Below, piece by piece: positions 4,673 through 9,482 of a stretch of 9,482 nucleotides of DNA (the first letter of the stretch is position 1; every line of letters begins with the position of its first letter). The position numbers and the translations under genes are program-made. Below the pieces are notes generated by a model that was not told the origin of the DNA, ran no database searches, and saw nothing but the letters and a program-made list of their open reading frames with translations. The stretch is from positions 1 to 9,482 of the forward strand of contig JAURXC010000340.1 of the NCBI GenBank assembly GCA_030654645.1, read 5' to 3'. Origin of the DNA: Deltaproteobacteria bacterium (GTDB taxonomy: Bacteria > Desulfobacterota > Desulfuromonadia > Geobacterales > Pseudopelobacteraceae).

Positions 4673-6789
4673 ATCCTGAAGATCGGATCAGGTTGCAATT
4701 CTATGGCCGCAAGCCTGTGATTCTGGTCGTTGACGACGATATGAACAATCTGACCGTGGTCCGCGATTGCCTGTCCGGGTTCAATTTTACCGTGCTGGTT
4801 GCCGAGGATGGCGAGAGCGCCATCAGCCGGGCGGATTATGCCCGTCCTGATATGGTTCTTCTGGATATCATGATGCCGGGTATCGACGGCTATGAGACCT
4901 GTCGCCGACTGAAGCGGCAGGAGAGTACCAAGGATATCCCGGTTATCTTCATGTCGGCGCTGGCGGAAACCGGGCACAAGGTGCAGGGTCTGGAAGCGGG
5001 CGCGGTGGATTATGTTACCAAGCCGTTCCAGCAGGAGGAATTGCTGGCCAGGGTCGAAGTGCACCTGAGCCTGCGCGATTTGACCCGTCGCCTGAAAGAG
5101 GCCAACGAGTTGCTGGAAGAGCGGGTAGAGGCTCGCACCATTGACCTGGCCGTTGCCAACCGTGAGCTGGAGGATGAAGTTGCCGAGCGCCAGACCGCGC
5201 AGGAGCAGCTTCAGGAACAGGCCATTTTGCTGGAGGAGAAGGTTGAGGAGCTGCAGCTGGCCCATGAGGCGTTGCGCACAAGTGAGCAGAAGTTCCGCGC
5301 CATCTTCGATCAGACCTTCCAGCTGATCGGGCTGACCACGCCGGAGGGGACCATGCTGGAGGTCAACCAGACCGCGCTGGATTTCTGCGGGGCAACCGAA
5401 TCCGAAGTTTTGAACAAACCCTTTTGGGAGACGCTCTGGTGGACGTATTCCGACGAGTTGCGCGAACGTGCGCGCAATGCTGTTCTGCAGGCGGCATCCG
5501 GCGAGTTTGTCCGTTTCGAGGCAACCTGTAAATCTCCCGATGGGGCGACGCATTATATCGATTTTTCACTGAAACCTATTATCGATGCGGCGGGAAAGGT
5601 GGTGCTGCTGATTCCCGAGGGGCGTGATATTACCTCCTACAAGAGACTGGAGGAGCAGCTCAGGCAGTCGCAGAAGATGGAGGCGATCGGCACCCTGGCC
5701 GGTGGGGTGGCCCACGATTTCAACAATATCCTGACCGTGATCATGGGGTTCGGCAGCATCCTGCGCGCCAAACTGGAAAATTCCGCGCTTATTCATTATA
5801 CCGATGACATCCTGGACGCTGCCGCCAAGGCCTCAAGGCTGACCAACAGCCTGTTGGCCTTCAGTCGTAAACAGTTCATGGAAACCAGGCCCGAGGAGAT
5901 CAACGAGATTGTCAGGACCATCGACAAGATCCTGCGTCGGGTGATTGGTGAGGATATTGAGCTGCACTGTTCTTTTGCATCCGAAGAACTGGTGATCATG
6001 GCCGATTGCGGACAAATCGAGCAGGTGCTGATGAATCTGGCGGTCAATGCGCGCGATGCGATGCCCAGGGGCGGGGTTCTCGGTATCAAAACGGAGTGTT
6101 TGGAGTTGACGGAAGGAATGCTCGGCACCGTGCTCAAACCCGGGCCTTATGCCAGGATCACCGTATCCGATACGGGGTGCGGGATTGACGAAGTTACCCG
6201 CCAGAGAATTTTCGAACCTTTTTTCACCACAAAGGAGGTCGGTAAGGGAACCGGCCTGGGACTCTCCATCGTTTATGGGATCATCAGGCAGCATGGCGGT
6301 GAAATAACCGTTTACAGCGAGGTTGGCAAGGGGACATGTTTCAAGATATACCTTCCGCTGGTAAAGTCATGCATTATGCCGCGCAAGAGCGAATCAACCG
6401 TGCAGGTGGCTGGTGGGACGGAAACGATCCTGCTGGCCGAGGACAATGACAGTGTCAGAAGTTTCATGGTAAACGCGCTGGAGGATTACGGTTATCACGT
6501 GATCGAGGCGCTGGATGGCGAGGATGCTCTGGCAAAATATCGCGATAACAGCGATACGATTCAGCTGCTGCTGCTTGATGTGGTCATGCCCAGGATGAAC
6601 GGGCGCGAGGTATATGACGCGGTCAGAAAAGAGGGGCGACAGGTTCGGGTACTCTTCTCCAGCGGTTATACCGCCGATATCATCGAACAGAAGGGGTTGA
6701 TGGAAGAAGGGGTCGGTTTTATGGCCAAACCGGTAACGGTGCAGGTGCTGCTGGGCAAAGTCCGGGAGGTGCTGGATCAGGTCTGGTGA
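4669..6789 (+). CDS. Soluble hybrid histidine kinase/response regulator (REC-PAS-HisKA-HATPase-REC)
   Basis: This cytoplasmic protein of 706 residues has no membrane segment. The N-terminal receiver (about 15-135) has DDD (22-24), phosphoacceptor D66 in LLDIMMPGIDG and K118. A long coiled coil follows (about 136-205), then a PAS domain (about 206-325, FRAIFDQTFQLIGLTTPEG). The kinase core has H349 in GGVAHDFNNI, the HDxxN type of HisKA. Its N box is MNLAVNARDAM (455-465), followed by DTGCGI (501-506), the FEPFFTTK motif (515-522) and GTGLGLSI (527-534). A second receiver (about 585-705) has E591/D592, D637 in LLLDVVMPRMNG and K687. An ATG six codons earlier (4651) is in frame, but 4669 is preferred: it forms an ATGA overlap with the upstream stop and has GGAG seven bases before it (4658-4661). 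The first receiver could accept phosphate from the upstream kinase, linking the two in one relay. No output domain is attached. Confidence 0.94.
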   Translation: MNPEDRIRLQFYGRKPVILVVDDDMNNLTVVRDCLSGFNFTVLVAEDGESAISRADYARPDMVLLDIMMPGIDGYETCRRLKRQESTKDIPVIFMSALAETGHKVQGLEAGAVDYVTKPFQQEELLARVEVHLSLRDLTRRLKEANELLEERVEARTIDLAVANRELEDEVAERQTAQEQLQEQAILLEEKVEELQLAHEALRTSEQKFRAIFDQTFQLIGLTTPEGTMLEVNQTALDFCGATESEVLNKPFWETLWWTYSDELRERARNAVLQAASGEFVRFEATCKSPDGATHYIDFSLKPIIDAAGKVVLLIPEGRDITSYKRLEEQLRQSQKMEAIGTLAGGVAHDFNNILTVIMGFGSILRAKLENSALIHYTDDILDAAAKASRLTNSLLAFSRKQFMETRPEEINEIVRTIDKILRRVIGEDIELHCSFASEELVIMADCGQIEQVLMNLAVNARDAMPRGGVLGIKTECLELTEGMLGTVLKPGPYARITVSDTGCGIDEVTRQRIFEPFFTTKEVGKGTGLGLSIVYGIIRQHGGEITVYSEVGKGTCFKIYLPLVKSCIMPRKSESTVQVAGGTETILLAEDNDSVRSFMVNALEDYGYHVIEALDGEDALAKYRDNSDTIQLLLLDVVMPRMNGREVYDAVRKEGRQVRVLFSSGYTADIIEQKGLMEEGVGFMAKPVTVQVLLGKVREVLDQVW

Positions 6790-6817
6790 GCAGGAGTGTA
6801 ATTAGTGAGGCAACCCT

Positions 6818-6870
6818 ATAACCAAGCCCCTCCGCCTTTTCTTGTCAGGAAGGATGAGGGGCTTGGTTAT
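6818..6870. terminator. Large inverted repeat between convergent genes, probable bidirectional terminator
   Basis: ATAACCAAGCCCCTC (6818-6832) pairs perfectly with GAGGGGCTTGGTTAT (6856-6870), 15 bp. The 23-base loop contains a further CCTT/AAGG stem (6835-6838 with 6850-6853). It lies 29 bases past the hybrid kinase stop and 14 bases past the chemoreceptor stop. Neither side has a clear T-run, so it may protect 3' ends or block read-through rather than act as a standard intrinsic terminator. Confidence 0.7.
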
Positions 6871-6883
6871 GATAGAAGATGGA

Positions 6884-8503
6884 TTACAGTTTGAACTGCC
6901 GTACCAACCTTTGAAGTTCCTCGGCGTAGTCGTTGAGTCTGGCGGCGGACTGGGCCGATTCATTAGCGCCTTGAGAGGTTTTGTGTACGACGTCGGTTAT
7001 TTGCGACATATTGCTGGCGATTTCGCTGGTGGTGGCGGTCTGTTCTTCGGCTGCAATTGCAATCTGGTTCACCTGCATGGCAACGTCGCTGATCTGCTGC
7101 AGGATATCTCCCAATGATTCACCTGAGCGGGCCGCCTCAACCGTGCCGGCCTTGACCTGGCTGACCCCCTGTTCCATTGCCGCGACAGCTCCCCTGGTCT
7201 CACCCTGGATGGCCTTGATCATGTCCCCGATCTCGCGGGTGGCGCGTGAGGTGCGCTCGGCCAGGGCCCGTACTTCGTCGGCCACTACCGCGAAACCACG
7301 CCCCTGCTCGCCGGCCCTGGCGGCCTCGATCGCCGCATTCAGCGCCAGCAGGTTGGTCTGGTCGGCAATATCCTCAATGGTGCCGATGATCGCGCCAATC
7401 TGGTCGGAACGCGCTCCAAGACTGTCCACCGTCCTGGCCGACTCCTGAACCTTGTCGGTAATCTGCCCCATTACGGCTATGGTGGCGTTTACCACCGCCG
7501 ACCCGCTTTGGGCCGCCTCTGAAGCCCGCTGTGCTCCTTCCGCGGCCATCTGGCAGTTTTGGGCGATATCGCCGCTGGTAGCCGACATCTCTTCGCCGGC
7601 GGTGGCGACCGTGGCGGCTTGTGCCGCAACCTCTTCGGCGCCGGTGGCGATCCGTTCGGCGGTGGCGTGCAGATGCGCCGCCGCCTCCGCCACCTGGGTC
7701 GAGGTGCCGGATACCTGGCTGACAATACCGTGAAGCCTGTCGGTCATTCCGTTCATTGCCAGAATAAGTTGCCCGGTTTCATCTCCGGAGTGGCATTCCG
7801 CCTTATGAGTGAGATCGCCGGAGGCGATCAGGTTGGCAAAATCAACCGCTTCCCTGAGCGGACGGTTGATCATCCGTGCGCTGATAAGTCCCAGGATAAA
7901 TGCCAGCAGGACGCCGGTCACCGAAAACGAGATCATGGTCGCATTGGCCAGTTTGGCCATGCGCGAGTTCTCTTCTCCCCGTTTCTGGGCGTCCTTGGTG
8001 TAAACCGCTATCAAATCCCGAAGCGCCGTTTCTATCTTTTTCTCCGTATCAAGTGCGCCACTCTGCATGATCCCGAGTGCGGCTTCCGGGCTGCCTGACA
8101 GGTGCAGTCTGATCACCTCCTGCCATACCGGGCGGTACTCCCGCAGCAGCTTGCGAAGCGCTTCGAGTTCCTTGTCGCCGGTTCCGGAGCCCAGTTTGAG
8201 GATAAGCGTATCGACCTCATCATAGCGCTGGCCGACCGCATCGGCATTGGCTTCCATCCGTTCCCGCTCGGTGTCAATCATCATTCCGCGCAGATTCACC
8301 CGCGCTTTCTGGGCGGCCATGCCCAGTTGACCAAGCAGGGCCAACGGTTGGACTCCCTGACTGTAGAGGGCGCTGCTTGACTTGTTAAGCCCGATGATGT
8401 TGTAAACGCCGCAAAAACCGACTATTCCGGTAATAATAGCTATAACTGCAAACGCTGCCAGCAGTTTTGTTGCAATAGATCTGTTTGTAAAAACAGCAAA
8501 CAT
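6884..8503 (-). CDS. Methyl-accepting chemotaxis protein (4HB-type sensor, HAMP)
   Basis: This inner-membrane chemoreceptor of 539 residues would control a CheA/CheW array. TM1 is at about 12-34. A periplasmic helical domain (about 35-187, rich in heptad-like pattern) fits the four-helix-bundle MCP sensor. TM2 is at about 188-208, and a HAMP domain at about 209-262 (RMINRPLREAVDFANLIASG). The signalling domain holds the highly conserved hairpin tip at about 376-417 (DQTNLLALNAAIEAARAGEQ, then GRGFAVVADEVRALAERT). Glu/Gln pairs in TAGEEMSATS and AAEEQTATTS (E304/E305, E486/E487) are candidate methylation sites. The C-terminus ends RLVRQFKL with no NWETF-like CheR-docking pentapeptide. The start at 8503 (MFAVFTNRS) has AAAGGA eight bases upstream; a longer TTG start at 8548 is less likely. 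It is convergent with the signalling operon. The ligand is unknown. Confidence 0.95.
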   Translation of the reverse strand: MFAVFTNRSIATKLLAAFAVIAIITGIVGFCGVYNIIGLNKSSSALYSQGVQPLALLGQLGMAAQKARVNLRGMMIDTERERMEANADAVGQRYDEVDTLILKLGSGTGDKELEALRKLLREYRPVWQEVIRLHLSGSPEAALGIMQSGALDTEKKIETALRDLIAVYTKDAQKRGEENSRMAKLANATMISFSVTGVLLAFILGLISARMINRPLREAVDFANLIASGDLTHKAECHSGDETGQLILAMNGMTDRLHGIVSQVSGTSTQVAEAAAHLHATAERIATGAEEVAAQAATVATAGEEMSATSGDIAQNCQMAAEGAQRASEAAQSGSAVVNATIAVMGQITDKVQESARTVDSLGARSDQIGAIIGTIEDIADQTNLLALNAAIEAARAGEQGRGFAVVADEVRALAERTSRATREIGDMIKAIQGETRGAVAAMEQGVSQVKAGTVEAARSGESLGDILQQISDVAMQVNQIAIAAEEQTATTSEIASNMSQITDVVHKTSQGANESAQSAARLNDYAEELQRLVRQFKL

Positions 8504-8637
8504 GTCAATTATCCTTTCAAAATGCGACCGACAAATTGCCTGATTCAATCCTGATTAAAGCCTCTGTCGCTGATAAAGCCATCTATATAAATACTACAAT
8601 ATAAAAATAAATCAAGTGGCATGGCCGATTATTTTCA

Positions 8638-9482
8638 TTAATGGTGGTGCCCGTTGCAGCCGTTGCTTCGTTCGCAATGGGTTAATTCCTTGATCAGGGG
8701 GCCGCCGTTGCAGGCGGAGCAGTCAAACTGGATGGTGGTGTGGGTAATATGAAAATGGTGCTGCAATTCGTGTTCGATGGCGTGCATCAGCAGGCTGCGC
8801 TGACCGTCATGCTCAGGATCGATTTCGACGTGGGCGGAAAGTGCGAAAATATGCGAGCATACCGCCCACAGGTTGAGATGGTGGACATCCGCAACCCCTT
8901 CAATTGCGCGAATCCGTTCCGCCACCTGTTCGACCGTCATGTCGCGCGGAACCCCCTCCATCAGGATATGCACCGCGTCCCGCAATACCCGGAATGCTCC
9001 CACCAGGATCAGCAAGCCGATCGCTATGGAAACCAGCGGATCGACCTGGTACCAACCGGTGAAACGCATCAGCACCGCACCGCAAATCACACCCAGCGAG
9101 GCAGCCGCATCTCCCAGTACATGCAGGAATGCGCTTCGTACATTCAGGTCGTCATGGGCATGTCCATGCAGGCCCTTGGCGGCCAGCAGGTTGGCAACCA
9201 AGCCAAGAACTGCAACAATCAGCATCGGGAGCGTCCGTACCTCTTCAGGAGATACCAGGCGTTTGCTCCCTTCGTAGAGGATCGCGAGCGCCATCAGCAG
9301 CACGGTCAGTCCGTTTACCAGCGAGGCCAGTACCTCGGCGCGGTGCAGGCCGAAGGAATGGCGCTCTCCGGGAGGTTGCGCCGCCAACTTGATCGCGCCC
9401 AGGGATAGAATCAGGGCAAACAGATCCAGGAAAACATGCCCGGCATCGGACAGCAGCGCCAGGGAGTTGGACCAGATACCAC
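8638..9482 (-). CDS. Cation diffusion facilitator, CzcD/ZitB-type metal exporter (partial, N-terminus beyond the window edge)
   Basis: This is a proton-driven exporter of Zn(II), and perhaps Co/Cd, in the inner membrane. 280 residues are visible, starting inside the N-terminal membrane region; the first membrane segment and the start codon lie beyond base 9482. Transmembrane segment 2 has SLALLSDAGHVFLD, and segment 5 has HVLGDAAASLGV. Together these give the H-x3-D pairs (visible residues H15/D19 and H120/D124) of the Zn-type transport site. GERHSFGLHRAEVLAS follows segment 2, as in CzcD and ZitB. A short His loop (HGHAHDD) lies between segments 4 and 5. The cytoplasmic C-terminal domain has VADVHHLNLWAVCSHIFALS and ends in a Cys/His-rich tail (FDCSACNGG, then HCERSNGCNGHHH) that could bind metal. 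No internal start is needed: the open frame carries family sequence right to the edge. It is separated by 134 bases from the chemoreceptor gene on the same strand. Confidence 0.94.
   Translation of the reverse strand, partial: GIWSNSLALLSDAGHVFLDLFALILSLGAIKLAAQPPGERHSFGLHRAEVLASLVNGLTVLLMALAILYEGSKRLVSPEEVRTLPMLIVAVLGLVANLLAAKGLHGHAHDDLNVRSAFLHVLGDAAASLGVICGAVLMRFTGWYQVDPLVSIAIGLLILVGAFRVLRDAVHILMEGVPRDMTVEQVAERIRAIEGVADVHHLNLWAVCSHIFALSAHVEIDPEHDGQRSLLMHAIEHELQHHFHITHTTIQFDCSACNGGPLIKELTHCERSNGCNGHHH

Noticed and set aside
8504..8637. Promoter and CDF terminator in the gap upstream of the chemoreceptor
   Set aside because: The region is AT-rich, but no -35/-10 pair at good spacing, no sigma28 or sigma54 site and only a 3-bp stem could be found.

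Overview
The window looks like a chromosomal segment from a Geobacterales (Geobacter/Pelobacter-type) deltaproteobacterium. This is inferred from the gene content: a very short Cys-containing peptide beside a radical SAM/SPASM maturase, large hybrid histidine kinases and a chemoreceptor, in a fairly GC-rich background with AT-rich intergenic regions. No rRNA, tRNA, insertion sequence, phage gene or CRISPR array was seen.

Layout. (1) Minus strand, 1-1132: a candidate ribosomally made, modified peptide (RiPP) locus. A 33-residue precursor (1031-1132) has a good ribosome binding site and a sigma70-like promoter upstream. It is followed by a rho-independent terminator/attenuator, a spacer with a perfect 14-bp hairpin, and the start of a radical SAM maturase (1-816) that runs off the left edge. 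The pair resembles what I recall as the 'geopeptide' precursor/maturase pairs of Geobacter. (2) 1133-1487: a divergent intergenic region with one promoter facing each way and a structured leader for the peptide mRNA. (3) Plus strand, 1488-6789: a three-gene signalling operon joined by two ATGA stop/start overlaps. It encodes a secreted substrate-binding protein without transporter partners, a membrane hybrid histidine kinase (sensor-HAMP-HisKA-HATPase-REC) and a soluble REC-PAS-HisKA-HATPase-REC hybrid kinase. (4) 6790-6883: a gap between convergent genes with a 15-bp perfect inverted repeat. (5) Minus strand, 6884-8503: a four-helix-bundle-type methyl-accepting chemotaxis protein. (6) Minus strand, 8638-9482: a CzcD/ZitB-type cation diffusion facilitator whose N-terminus is cut by the right edge.

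How the parts may work together. In the operon the periplasmic binding protein probably reports ligand occupancy to the membrane kinase, in the manner of LuxP/LuxQ, and the second hybrid kinase probably takes part in the same phosphorelay. No HPt domain and no DNA-binding or enzymatic output domain is encoded in the window, so the end of the pathway is unknown. The divergent peptide locus is the closest possible target, but that link is only inferred. The metal exporter and chemoreceptor look like independent neighbours.
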